Part shown: positions 34,488 through 42,535 of the stretch, piece by piece
Layout of the letters: every line of letters begins with the position of its first letter
How positions within the stretch are numbered: position 1 is the first letter of the stretch
Assembly: GCF_002288825.1 (NCBI RefSeq)
Contig: NZ_NSLI01000002.1
Span: 496,001 to 560,000 of the forward strand
Origin: Sphingomonas lenta
GTDB lineage: Bacteria; Pseudomonadota; Alphaproteobacteria; Sphingomonadales; Sphingomonadaceae
Direction: 5' to 3'
Length of the DNA stretch: 64,000 nucleotides
Notes under the pieces: model-generated
What the model was told of the DNA's origin: nothing
The model's database searches: none
The model's input: the letters and a program-made list of their open reading frames with translations, nothing else
Made by a program: the position numbers and the translations under genes

Positions 34488-36205
34488 TGCCGCCCGAAGC
34501 AGCCCCCTTCCTCCTCGACAGCGGAGCCGGCCCTGCGCCGCGCCCTGCCCGGGCGCATGGTCCCGACCTTCTCTCCAAGCCCCGCCTCGTCACCCACATG
34601 CTCGACCTGACGGTCACCCGACACGGTGCGCTGCCGGCGATCGACTTCATGGGCCGGATCACGACCTGGCGCGAGCTGAGCGAGCTGGCGGACAGTGCGG
34701 CCGCTAGCCTCCAGCTTCTCGGCGTGACGCCAGGCACGCGCGTCGCGCTCTGCCTGCCCAACACGCCCCATTACCCCGTCCTGTACCTCGCGACGCTGCG
34801 CGTCGGTGGCGTCGTGGTCAACGCGAACCCGCTCTATTCCGAGCGCGAGCTGGAGCACCTCATCGCCGACTCGGGCGCGGAGGTGGTCGCGACCTGCGAC
34901 ATCCCAGACGTGCACGCGCGCGTGACGGCCGTGGCCGCGCGGCTGAGCCTGCGCCACGTGATCACCTGTCCGGTCGCGGACGCGCTGCCCTGGCCGAAGC
35001 GCTTCGCCTACAAGCTGCTGAAGCGCGGCGATATAGCGCCGCTGGACGAGGACGCGTTCACCTTCGACCGCCTCGTTTCCGGCCCAAGACGTCCCAAGCC
35101 GGTCTCCGTCCGCTCCGACGCGCTCGCCGTGCTGCAGTACACGGGCGGCACCACGGGCACGCCCAAGGCGGCGATGTTGAGCCACGCCAACCTTGTCGCG
35201 AACGCAGACGCCATGGTCGCGCATATGGGGGAGGCGCGTGGCGCACCCTGCGTCGTCATGGGCGTGCTGCCGCTGTTCCACGTCTTCGCATTGACCACGG
35301 TGCTCAACTTCGCGCTGCGCACGGGCGCCAAGATGGTGCTGCTGCCCCGCTTCGAGCTCGGCCAGCTCATAGCGACGCTCGACCGGACACGGCCCGATTA
35401 CTTGCCCGTCGTGCCGACGATCCTGCACGCGGTCGCCCGCGCCGCGGAGAAGCGCCCGATCGACCTGTCCTACGTTGGCGCCTGCATCTCCGGCGGCGCT
35501 CCGCTCGCGCCCGAGACACGCCGCGCGTTCCAAAATGCGACGGGCGCCAGGGTAGTCGAGGGCTACGGTTTGTCGGAAGCCTCGCCCATTGTCGCCTGCC
35601 AGCCGCTCGGCGGCGACGCGCCGGACGGGTCGGTAGGCCGGCCCTTTCCGGGCACCGACGTCGAGATCCGCGACCCGGACGCGCCGGACCGGCTGCTCAT
35701 GGTCGGCGAGGTTGGCGAGATCTGCGTACGCGGGCCGCAGGTGATTTGCGGCTACTGGAACCGCCCGGACGAGACAGATGCAATCTTCGTCGACGGTGCG
35801 CTGCGCACCGGCGATCTCGGCCGCATCGACGAGCGGGGCAACCTGTTCATCGTCGATCGACTCAAGAACATGATCCTGTGCGGCGGCTACAACGTCTACC
35901 CGCGCGTGATCGAGGAGGCGCTCACTGAGCATCCGGCCGTCGCCGAGGTGGTCGTGATCGGCGTGCCGGACGAGTATCGCGGCGAAGCGCCCAAGGCGTT
36001 CGTCGTGCTCAAGGAGGCGACCGCCGCCACCCCCGCCGAGCTCCGCGCGTTCCTCGCCGATCGGTTAAGCCGCATCGAGCTGCCGCGCGAGATCGAGTTG
36101 CGGGAGAGCCTGCCCAAGACGCTGATCGGGAAGCCGTCAAGGAAAGAGCTGGTCGAGGAGGAACGCGCCAAACGCCTCCGGCCGGTCGCGGGGGAGAGCC
36201 GTTGA
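34487..36205 (+). CDS. Long-chain acyl-CoA synthetase (FadD-like)
   Basis: 572 residues of the AMP-forming ANL superfamily. Motifs in order: P-loop YTGGTTGTPKAAMLSH (about 222-237), GYGLSEASPIVACQP, RTGDLGRIDERGNLFIVDR and the C-terminal catalytic Lys in LPKTLIGKPSRKEL. It would activate fatty acids with ATP and CoA at the inner membrane face. It is an unexpected partner for the small exported protein it is coupled to; the operon suggests a membrane-lipid role. Confidence 0.92.
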   Translation: MPPEAAPFLLDSGAGPAPRPARAHGPDLLSKPRLVTHMLDLTVTRHGALPAIDFMGRITTWRELSELADSAAASLQLLGVTPGTRVALCLPNTPHYPVLYLATLRVGGVVVNANPLYSERELEHLIADSGAEVVATCDIPDVHARVTAVAARLSLRHVITCPVADALPWPKRFAYKLLKRGDIAPLDEDAFTFDRLVSGPRRPKPVSVRSDALAVLQYTGGTTGTPKAAMLSHANLVANADAMVAHMGEARGAPCVVMGVLPLFHVFALTTVLNFALRTGAKMVLLPRFELGQLIATLDRTRPDYLPVVPTILHAVARAAEKRPIDLSYVGACISGGAPLAPETRRAFQNATGARVVEGYGLSEASPIVACQPLGGDAPDGSVGRPFPGTDVEIRDPDAPDRLLMVGEVGEICVRGPQVICGYWNRPDETDAIFVDGALRTGDLGRIDERGNLFIVDRLKNMILCGGYNVYPRVIEEALTEHPAVAEVVVIGVPDEYRGEAPKAFVVLKEATAATPAELRAFLADRLSRIELPREIELRESLPKTLIGKPSRKELVEEERAKRLRPVAGESR

Positions 36206-36420
36206 TGCCGCGCGCCGTACCCGTCACCTGCCCGGTGTGCGGCGGCGCCGGCGACATCGTCAGCTCGGGGGCGATCGAGTACGACCGGTGCGGGTCCTGC
36301 GGCGGCGTCTGGCTCGACTGCGGCGAGCTGGAGGTGCTGCTCGCGCTTGCGCACCGCTCCGGCAAGGAGAAGGCTTTGCGGAGTCATAGCGCCAACGGAC
36401 CGGCGCTCGTGCCCGCCTGA
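36205..36420 (+). CDS. Zinc-ribbon (zf-TFIIB-like) protein
   Basis: 71 residues. Two CPxC/CxxC knuckles (TCPVCGG and RCGSCGGVWLDCGELE) match the zf-TFIIB family, whose WLDxGEL signature is complete. The start shares one base with the acyl-CoA ligase stop. Role unknown. Confidence 0.85.
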   Translation: MPRAVPVTCPVCGGAGDIVSSGAIEYDRCGSCGGVWLDCGELEVLLALAHRSGKEKALRSHSANGPALVPA

Positions 36421-36424
36421 AAGC

Positions 36425-36440
36425 GGCCGCTCTTGCGGCC
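36425..36440. terminator. Hairpin between convergent genes
   Basis: GGCCGC-TCTT-GCGGCC is a perfect hairpin just after the zinc-ribbon stop and before the convergent hypothetical gene. It could end transcription from both sides. Confidence 0.6.
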
Positions 36441-36466
36441 AGCCCTCAAGGCGGCTTCTATCGATC

Positions 36467-36712
36467 TCAGGCCGCTTCGTTGAGGCGCTTCTCCGGCTCG
36501 TCCTCGACCTTGCGCAGCCGGCTCAGCGGTACCAGCGCCTCGCCCCTAAAGGTACCAGGTTCGCGTATCCAGGCGGTCTCGCCGCGGACGGCGGCGATCT
36601 CGTAGGTGGGACCGGTGTTCAGGCCCAATTGCACGAGATCGCCCTCCCGCTTGGGACGGCTGCAGCCGGTGTGGGTCGAGTGATCTAAGCGGAACGCGTC
36701 GGCGAAGCTCAT
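36467..36712 (-). CDS. Hypothetical protein
   Basis: 81 residues from ATG 36712, which follows GAGAAGGG. MSFADAFRLDHSTHTGCSRP then EGDLVQLGLNTGPTYEIAAV suggests a small beta-barrel (SH3-like) fold. Family not recognised. An ATAG-N7-CTAT box lies 126 bp upstream. Confidence 0.6.
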   Translation of the reverse strand: MSFADAFRLDHSTHTGCSRPKREGDLVQLGLNTGPTYEIAAVRGETAWIREPGTFRGEALVPLSRLRKVEDEPEKRLNEAA

Positions 36713-36837
36713 GCCCTTCTCCCTGATCGGTCCGGCCATCCCGCTCCGGGTCCACCCCGCTGCGGATCGCCTTTGCTCAGGTCGGGAGATGAGGTGGAGG
36801 TGGAGCATCCGCAAATTCGAAGCTTCCTGGCCCGAGC

Positions 36838-36852
36838 ATAGCGTCGGCCTAT
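36838..36852. promoter_or_regulatory. ATAG-N7-CTAT box, copy 6
   Basis: ATAGCGTCGGCCTAT upstream of the 36467-36712 gene and just before the stop of the resolvase gene. It is the last copy; none was found from 37 kb to the end of the window. Confidence 0.55.
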
Positions 36853-36876
36853 GACAACCCCGCCTATGAAATGTGA

Positions 36877-37503
36877 TCAAGACAAGCCTTCTGACCGACC
36901 GAGAGCGGGTGTGTCTGGCAAGTCCGATCTAAGGGCGGCAAGTTCTCGATAGAGCGTCGATCGGCCGAGCCCAAGCTGCCGCGCTGCCTGAGTAGGGGTA
37001 AGTCCTGCCTCCACCAGCTTGAGCGCGGACGCGAGCTTCTCCTCGTCAAGCGGCGGCCGACCGGGCACTTTGCCGCGGGCGCGAGCTGCCGCGATGCCAT
37101 CACGCGTGCGTTCCACGATGAGCCGCCGCTCGAAGTGCGCGATCGCGCCGAAGACGTGGAACACGAGTTCGCCCGCGGCCGACGACGTGTCCAGCCGCTC
37201 CTCGAGCGAGCGGAAGGCGAGCCCCCTGCCCTTGAAGCCGTCCACCGTCTCGAGCAGCTCCTTCAACGACCGCCCGAGCCGATCGAGGCGCACCACGCAC
37301 ACGATGTCGCCCGGGCGCGCGAAGTCCAGCAGCGCCGTAAGCCCGGGCCGCTCGAACTGCTTGCCCGACACCACGTCATCGAACACGCGGATCGCGCCCG
37401 CCTCGTCGCGAAGCCGGCGGCGCTGCACCTCGAGATCCTGGTCGCTGGTCGATACGCGCGCGTAACCGAGTACGTCGGGCACCCTCGTTTCCTTGTCTCT
37501 CAA
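36877..37503 (-). CDS. Serine recombinase (resolvase/invertase family)
   Basis: 208 residues. The catalytic Ser lies in GYARVSTSDQDLEVQ; the arginines in RLDRLGRSLKEL and ERRLIVERTRDGIAAAR complete the active site. The C-terminal HTH is LTPTQAARQLGLGRSTLYRE. It is of the length of Tn3-type resolvases but no transposase is adjacent. It may resolve multimers of this replicon or be left from a lost transposon. A second, different resolvase lies at 59739-60401. Confidence 0.92.
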   Translation of the reverse strand: MRDKETRVPDVLGYARVSTSDQDLEVQRRRLRDEAGAIRVFDDVVSGKQFERPGLTALLDFARPGDIVCVVRLDRLGRSLKELLETVDGFKGRGLAFRSLEERLDTSSAAGELVFHVFGAIAHFERRLIVERTRDGIAAARARGKVPGRPPLDEEKLASALKLVEAGLTPTQAARQLGLGRSTLYRELAALRSDLPDTPALGRSEGLS

Positions 37504-37602
37504 CCGCTCGGTTGCTGGACCCGGGCGCAGCGACTCCCATTTCCGGTCGCAAGTCCTCCCTAAATACCGTCCCTGTACAGCACCCGTTGAGGAACTCGCT
37601 GC

Positions 37603-37616
37603 ATCCTATGTAGGAT
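37603..37616. promoter_or_regulatory. Inverted repeat upstream of the resolvase gene
   Basis: ATCCTATGTAGGAT (6-bp arms, 2-bp spacer), 100 bp upstream of the resolvase start. It is a candidate subsite of the recombination site or an operator in the 255-bp divergent region that also holds the promoter of the HTH/PIN pair. Confidence 0.35.
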
Positions 37617-37758
37617 AGTCCGATACGCATGGCCCCCTTCATGGCCTCTCAGTTCTCATCGCGCAGCGCCTAGCAATCGGTAGAGCCACCTACACTCGCG
37701 TTACACTTATTGCGTTTATTGGTCGTCCGGCTTACTTTCGGGCCGACGGAGACGAATC

Positions 37759-38256
37759 ATGGCCGCCCTGGCATTCAATTTTGAAGAGCTACACGAGCCT
37801 ACGCCGCAGGAGATCGCCGCAGCGAGCGACGCCGCGCGCGCGCTTGCTCGGGTCGACGGCACGCGTCCGGTGCGCCTTCAGGTCGAGGATGACGAGGCCG
37901 CGAGCTTTACGCTGCCGACTGGTGTATTCGGCACGCTGGTCAAGATGCTGGCCGAGATTGGCAACGGCAACGCGGTCACGGTGGTGCCGGTGCTTGCCGA
38001 GCTGACCACGACGCAGGCGGCCGACCTGCTCAACGTCTCGCGCCCGCACCTCATCAAGCTGATCGAGCGGGGCGAGCTGAAGCACAAGATGGTGGGCACG
38101 CACCGGAAGCTGCTCGCGCGCGACGTGCTGGCCTATCAGGCCAAGGTCCACGCCGCGCAGGGCGAAGCGCTCGACGCCATGGCCGCGCTCGACCAGGAGA
38201 TGGGGTTGTACGACGAGGCCGGCTCGGCCGACGATCGGGCGCGCAAAGCCGCCTGA
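37759..38256 (+). CDS. Excisionase-like HTH antitoxin
   Basis: 165 residues. Residues ~83-135 hold an excisionase-type helix-turn-helix (LTTTQAADLLNVSRPHLIKL then VGTHRKLLARDVLAYQ). The N-terminal half is a separate acidic domain. The stop overlaps the PIN-protein start by one base. The pair fits a type II toxin-antitoxin module in which this protein binds DNA and the PIN toxin. Confidence 0.85.
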   Translation: MAALAFNFEELHEPTPQEIAAASDAARALARVDGTRPVRLQVEDDEAASFTLPTGVFGTLVKMLAEIGNGNAVTVVPVLAELTTTQAADLLNVSRPHLIKLIERGELKHKMVGTHRKLLARDVLAYQAKVHAAQGEALDAMAALDQEMGLYDEAGSADDRARKAA

Positions 38257-38828
38257 TGCTCGTCGGCCGGTACGGCGTCGTGCTCGACGCCAATGTATTG
38301 TACCCCGCAACCCTGCGCGGCGCGCTGCTGCGCATGGCTCAGGAACGGCTGTTTCGGCCCATGTGGAGCGATCGCATTCTCGACGAGTGGGAACGCAACG
38401 TCCGAGCCAATAACCAGCACCTGGTCGATGACCAGTTCGCGCGCATGCATGCGATATTCAGGCTTTTTCCTGACGCCTATGTCAGTGGCCAGCAGCATCT
38501 GCGGCTGGCCGAGCCTCTTCCCGACCCCGACGATGAGCATGTGTTCGCGACGGCGGTCGCGGGGGCGGCCGACGCGATCGTCACCTTCAACATCAAGGAT
38601 TTCCCAGCCGAGGTGGCTGATGATCTTGGCGTGGAGATCCGCCATCCCGACCAGTTCCTGGTCAACGTGATCGACCTCGATCCGGCTCGCGCGCTCAAGG
38701 CGCTCAGGCTACAGCGGGAAGCGCTCAAGAACCCGCCTATGGTCGTGGGAATCTACCTCGAAAAGCTGCGTGCAGCCGGGCTCGTCCAGACGCATCTGCG
38801 GCTCGCCGGTCTCGCTGGCCTGCTGTGA
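38256..38828 (+). CDS. PIN-domain toxin
   Basis: 190 residues. The acidic PIN residues are visible in VVLDANVLYP, the central ILDEWERN and LPDPDDEHVFATAVAGAADA followed by IVTFNIKDFP. PIN toxins are Mg-dependent RNases. It is longer than VapC and belongs to the group paired with HTH antitoxins. The start is coupled to the antitoxin gene. Confidence 0.87.
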   Translation: MLVGRYGVVLDANVLYPATLRGALLRMAQERLFRPMWSDRILDEWERNVRANNQHLVDDQFARMHAIFRLFPDAYVSGQQHLRLAEPLPDPDDEHVFATAVAGAADAIVTFNIKDFPAEVADDLGVEIRHPDQFLVNVIDLDPARALKALRLQREALKNPPMVVGIYLEKLRAAGLVQTHLRLAGLAGLL

Positions 38829-38869
38829 CCGGCCCCGATGACCTTGAACTGGGCCGCGGAGGAACAAAG

Positions 38870-39103
38870 CTATGGGGCGAGCTTTTCGGCGGCCTGGCGA
38901 TGACCGAAGTAGTCGAGGTCTTTCGATGTATAAGAGCCGTAAGCCGCGAGCTCACCCACGTGGCAGTAGCGCTCGGCCCACGGGTTCAGGGCTCCGCCTC
39001 CAACAATGAAGGCCCGGTCACTCAGCTTTAATGTGCTCGCCAGATCATAGGCGATTTCGGGAGCCAGACCTACGTCGCTCAGTCGAATCTCTCTTGGCAG
39101 ATC
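38870..39103 (-). pseudogene. 3' fragment of a nucleotidyltransferase-like gene
   Basis: The minus strand encodes DLASTLKLSDRAFIVGGGAL, then NPWAERYCHVGELAAY and SKDLDYFGHRQAAEKLAP before a stop at 38870-38872. The IVGGxALNxWAERY and SKDxDYFG pair is typical of AbiEii-like or MNT-type nucleotidyltransferases. No good start or further N-terminal part is present, so this is a decayed gene. Confidence 0.5.
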
Positions 39104-39264
39104 ACCGAGGAGCTGAGAACCTCTAGCGAGGAGAAGAACCCGTTGCGCGCGCGCAACTCGCCTTGCGACACGTAGCCATGATCCAGCTGAAACGCGTCGA
39201 ACGCACGACTGCGCTCCTTCTCGCGCTGCCGCTCGGCAGGATGATAGTGGCAGACCTGTCGCAT
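39079..39264 (-). CDS. Small hypothetical protein or fragment
   Basis: 61 residues from ATG 39264, preceded by GGAGACAG. FDAFQLDHGYVSQGELRARN is the only protein-like stretch. It overlaps the nucleotidyltransferase remnant in another frame and may itself be part of that decayed locus. Confidence 0.3.
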   Translation of the reverse strand: MRQVCHYHPAERQREKERSRAFDAFQLDHGYVSQGELRARNGFFSSLEVLSSSVICQERFD

Positions 39265-39584
39265 TGGCTGTCTCCAGAGTCAGGATATCTGCCTCATCCG
39301 GTTACCGGTCAATGATCCGCTCCGGGACGGCCTCAGTTCCTTCAACTTGACCGCCCGGCAACCGGAGCGCCTCCTCTGCGGCGAGTGCTTCAGCCCGCAC
39401 CGCCGATCGGCACCCCGGATACCGGTACCGCATCCGTCTCACGAACAGGTACATGCGCGAAGGACTCAGAGTCGCAGCCGTGGAACTTTGCCGGGCTCCG
39501 ATGAAGTGCCACGGGCGGCATAAGTGGAGGGCGGCGGCCCCAAGGGGGATTCACAAGAGTCGGCGTTTGTGGTCTGTCCCTGCT
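39265..39584. other. Intergenic region
   Basis: About 320 bp. The frame from 39453 into the next gene is open but does not look like protein. Nothing else is recognised. Confidence 0.35.
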
Positions 39585-40160
39585 ATGTTCCAGACCGACA
39601 TGTTCTCGATGCTGGCGGACGCGGCTCCCCTCCCCCGACCGGAACAGGTGAAATGTCACGAGCGACACGAGCGGCTGGACGCGCCGGCGGTGATCGCGCG
39701 CATCGCCCGGGTCTCGAAGCGGCCCCGCTACACGCTCCTCCTTCTCAACCTGATCGCGCGCGTGGCCGACGCCAAGGGCAGCGCGGGTCCATATGTCTGG
39801 GAGGACGGCCGGCGCATCGGTATACGCGACTGGCTGGCGGACGCGATGCTGCCCCTGGCGCAACGCGACCATCGCCGCCTCGCTGTCGTGGAGAAGGTCC
39901 GGGCGGATCTCGCCCGGTGCGGCGCCCTGCCCGCCGACCCGGTCCGAGCCGAGCGGGTGATCGAGGAGGAGGTGCGCTCGCGCGTGCTGCAGTCAGGCCG
40001 GTGCAGCGTGTCGCGCAGCGTGTCGGACCTGGTGCGCGCCGGCCTGGTCCGGCGCTGGTACCAGGGCTACCGGGTCGACCACCACAACCGCGGCGCGCAG
40101 CGCGAGGCGGTTTACACGATCCCGGTCGAGGTCAGGCGCGCGCTGGGGCAAGCGGGCTAG
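39585..40160 (+). CDS. Hypothetical plasmid-type protein
   Basis: 191 residues from ATG 39585 (MFQTDMFSMLADAAP). It is helical and Arg-rich, with SGRCSVSRSVSDLVRAGLVR and RWYQGYRVDHHNRGAQREAV, which suggests a winged-helix at the C-terminus. The length and charge fit a DNA-binding protein. I do not recognise a named family. Confidence 0.55.
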   Translation: MFQTDMFSMLADAAPLPRPEQVKCHERHERLDAPAVIARIARVSKRPRYTLLLLNLIARVADAKGSAGPYVWEDGRRIGIRDWLADAMLPLAQRDHRRLAVVEKVRADLARCGALPADPVRAERVIEEEVRSRVLQSGRCSVSRSVSDLVRAGLVRRWYQGYRVDHHNRGAQREAVYTIPVEVRRALGQAG

Positions 40161-40232
40161 TCGATCGCAGCCGCAACATATAGCCTCGCGTGTGGTATTC
40201 GGCAGCCGAGAGGCAGTGACGCGCCTGAACCC

Positions 40233-40529
40233 TTAAAACCTATGGAACTCGTCCAAGCGTCCGCGCACCGTATCCTCCACGCGCTCAAGTACGTCGGCGT
40301 GCTCACGGCTTATAATGACGCTGCAGGCTGCCATGGCATACTCCAGCGCCACCGCGAAGCGGGCGATGTTAAGGGACGTGCCCAGTCGAGCCATAGGCAG
40401 TCCGTAGTGAATGACGAGGCGCAGCGCCTCGCTTCTCGAGCAGCCATGGTCTTTGGCAAGCTCGTCTACTTGAGCGAGCTGCGCTCGGGGCAGGCGTACG
40501 CCGACATGGGGATCACGTTCAGTGGTCAT
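40233..40529 (-). CDS. Ribbon-helix-helix (CopG-like) regulator
   Basis: 98 residues from ATG 40529, after TAGGAGTTGG. The N-terminus HVGVRLPRAQLAQVDELAKD then GCSRSEALRLVIHYG is the strand-helix-helix DNA-binding fold. Two 18-bp palindromes lie 98-180 bp upstream and are candidate operators. Confidence 0.75.
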   Translation of the reverse strand: MTTERDPHVGVRLPRAQLAQVDELAKDHGCSRSEALRLVIHYGLPMARLGTSLNIARFAVALEYAMAACSVIISREHADVLERVEDTVRGRLDEFHRF

Positions 40530-40626
40530 AAAACCAACTCCTAAAAGTGGAGCTGGTGGGGACTGCGCAACCCACATACTTGAACCCGAAACCTAGATAT
40601 TTGCAAGGGTGTTCCAGACAGGGGGC

Positions 40627-40644
40627 GGTTCACCCGGGTGAACC
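40627..40644. repeat. 18-bp palindrome, copy 1
   Basis: GGTTCACCCGGGTGAACC is a perfect palindrome, repeated 64 bp away. It lies upstream of the CopG-like gene, so it is a possible RHH operator or partition site. Confidence 0.75.
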
Positions 40645-40690
40645 GAGATTAGCGGGCGCGAATAAGGGCTTGCTTCGCTTGACCTCCGCG

Positions 40691-40708
40691 GGTTCACCCG
40701 GGTGAACC
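40691..40708. repeat. 18-bp palindrome, copy 2
   Basis: Second perfect copy of GGTTCACCCGGGTGAACC, same distance class from the CopG-like gene. It lies 45 bp before the left candidate att repeat. Confidence 0.75.
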
Positions 40709-40752
40709 GGAGAGGTCGCCTGTAAGTCACTCTTACGTCAAGGAAAGCACAC

Positions 40753-40790
40753 GCGGTCGCCGCATAGGGTGTGCTTGTCAATCAGGGACT
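40753..40790 (+). repeat. Candidate left att repeat
   Basis: Contains the exact core TAGGGTGTGCT (40765-40775), preceded by GCGG and GCCGC and followed by AGGGACT, as in the right copy. Confidence 0.5.
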
Positions 40791-40930
40791 TTGGCATCGT
40801 TCTGTGGTCGTGAAAGGCATCCACTTCATCGGCAATAAAACCGCTTTCCGGCAGGCACTTGGGCGCGCGGGACAGCGCGCCATTGACCGATCGACCCGTA
40901 TCGCAAGCGCGGTAATGTTCCAGCTTTGAT

Positions 40931-40955
40931 CCGGATTTGGGACCAAATAGCCATC
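40931..40955 (+). repeat. Arm-type repeat, copy 1
   Basis: Carries CGGATTT, GGGACCA and TAGCCATC in order. Similar sequences lie at 45629-45652 and 45692-45717 inside the distal recombinase gene. It could be an integrase-binding site or a remnant of the recombinase 5' end. Confidence 0.45.
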
Positions 40956-41046
40956 ACCTGCATACGCGCTGGATCGCGCCACGGTCGGTCGCTCGTTCGG
41001 TGATTCGGGGGCAGCACAAACGACCCGCTGGTGTATTGGTCGGGCG

Positions 41047-41799
41047 ATGGAGACACCCCCGACCCGGCTCCCGTGGCCTCCCGATTTCCCGGACGTAGTG
41101 GTCCACACGACGGTCGCGCAGCGCGATGGTCATCCGGGCTACGCCCGCGCCAAGGCGGGCGATCCTGACGCCGCTTTGACGCTTGCGATCGACCTTCTTG
41201 ACGGCGCTGCGATCGAGACCTTGCAGAGTGCCATTGCGGGCCGTCCAGCGCTCCTGCTGCCGGTCATCGCTGACGAAACAACGGGCTTCAACGCGATCCC
41301 GGATGCGATGGCGCAGGTGCTCGGCCGCGCCCTCGACCTACCCGTAATCGCGGGCGAGATCGTCCAGACCAACAAGGTCGGACACACTCGCGCTCCGGCG
41401 TTCCAACGGCTGGTCACACCAGCCATGTTCGACGGCCAAGTGCAGCAGGGTGCGGCCTACGTCCTGGTCGACGATCATGTAGGATTGGGCGGCACTTTGG
41501 CGAACCTGCGCGGCTATGTTGAGGCGCGGGGCGGATCGGTCATCGCGATCACGACGTTGACGGAGAGCCGCGACGCAAAGCGCATTTTGCTGAGACCTGA
41601 AACGCGCGATGTGCTATGGCAGCGGCATGGCGAAGAACTCGACCAGCTCTGGCGAGCCCAATTCGGGCATGGGATCGACTGCCTCACCGAGGTCGAAGCC
41701 CTCCAGCTATGTCGTCAGCAATCCGTTGCCGGCATCGAGGGTTTCCTGGCTAAGGCAGCAATCGAAGCACGTGGCCGCGGTCTCGCACCTGCGGTTTAG
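41047..41799 (+). CDS. Phosphoribosyltransferase-like protein
   Basis: 250 residues. The PRPP-binding loop of type I phosphoribosyltransferases is present as YVLVDDHVGLGGTLANLRGY (about residues 138-157). A flexible loop and a C-terminal helical region follow. The substrate base cannot be named. It is the first cargo gene of the candidate integrative element; such enzymes are sometimes found in defence or nucleotide-salvage cargo. A rho-independent terminator lies 160 bp downstream. Confidence 0.75.
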   Translation: METPPTRLPWPPDFPDVVVHTTVAQRDGHPGYARAKAGDPDAALTLAIDLLDGAAIETLQSAIAGRPALLLPVIADETTGFNAIPDAMAQVLGRALDLPVIAGEIVQTNKVGHTRAPAFQRLVTPAMFDGQVQQGAAYVLVDDHVGLGGTLANLRGYVEARGGSVIAITTLTESRDAKRILLRPETRDVLWQRHGEELDQLWRAQFGHGIDCLTEVEALQLCRQQSVAGIEGFLAKAAIEARGRGLAPAV

Positions 41800-41955
41800 C
41801 CAGTACGACTGACGCTGCTTCCTCGGTCGACGAGCGCCGCGTGTTACATTGGAGCGTCATATTTCACTTAGGTGGGGCGCTTGTCTGATACGCGCGCCCG
41901 TCCGCTTTCGCTCATGCCCGCCCGTGACGTTTAGGAGTTGCCGCGAAGACGGGTT

Positions 41956-41990
41956 GTGTCATTTACCCATCAAGTGACACTGGTTTTTTT
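41956..41990 (+). terminator. Rho-independent terminator after the phosphoribosyltransferase gene
   Basis: A stem (GTGTCATTT pairing with AAGTGACAC, one G-T pair) with loop ACCCATC is followed by TGG and seven T residues. Confidence 0.8.
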
Positions 41991-42011
41991 GAACGCTGAA
42001 GGGGGCCGCGG

Positions 42012-42449
42012 ATGCGGAGGATTGTTCTGTTTGGTTTGATCGGTATCGCCATAGCTGTTGCGGGACTAGTTTTTGCGAACAGGCGGGTCATTTGGCCTAT
42101 CGAGAAGCAGGTAGCGATCGCAGTTCAGCTCGATGCCGAGAGATGTACAGGACCCAGGCGCGATGTTCTTATCGCCTTTGAGAATGGATCGGGTCGGACA
42201 ATCCAGAGTGTCAACGCAGAGATCGAGGTGCGGCGACAAGGCTACTCTAGCGTTATTGCGACCGACCGCTTCTACAGCGATAAGATTATGCCCCCGGGAT
42301 CGAAGGAGGAATACTGCGTTATCAGACCGGGCTCTCAGATTGGTGGGGTAGCAGTAGCAACCGCGGCACCGTTTGCCGATCCCTATCGCGAAACGAAGGA
42401 CAGCGACTTGGTGCTGTCAGGAAGCGTAACGATGGTAAGTACCGAATAA
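42012..42449 (+). CDS. Single-pass membrane protein of the integrative element
   Basis: 145 residues. An N-terminal membrane anchor (IVLFGLIGIAIAVAGLVFA) is followed by a beta-rich exported domain with two Cys. Family not recognised. Base composition is lower in GC than the host-type genes, which suggests recent transfer. It starts 21 bp after the terminator of the upstream gene and precedes the DarT-like gene. Confidence 0.6.
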   Translation: MRRIVLFGLIGIAIAVAGLVFANRRVIWPIEKQVAIAVQLDAERCTGPRRDVLIAFENGSGRTIQSVNAEIEVRRQGYSSVIATDRFYSDKIMPPGSKEEYCVIRPGSQIGGVAVATAAPFADPYRETKDSDLVLSGSVTMVSTE

Positions 42450-42535
42450 TTCCTTTGCTACCTATCAACAAAAGCGAAATTTGATCGATGGACCTGTATC
42501 AATAGTTTCTGCCTAGGATGCAGCGTGAGGCCATA

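Noticed and set aside
40782..41108. Minus-strand frame containing DGYLVPNP
   Set aside because: Not treated as a gene: only the short segment resembling the recombinase N-terminus is notable, and it fits a repeated DNA site better.
42500..42516. ATAG-N7-CTAG near-match before the DarT-like gene
   Set aside because: One arm base is wrong and it lies in the AT-richer foreign region, where chance matches are more likely.
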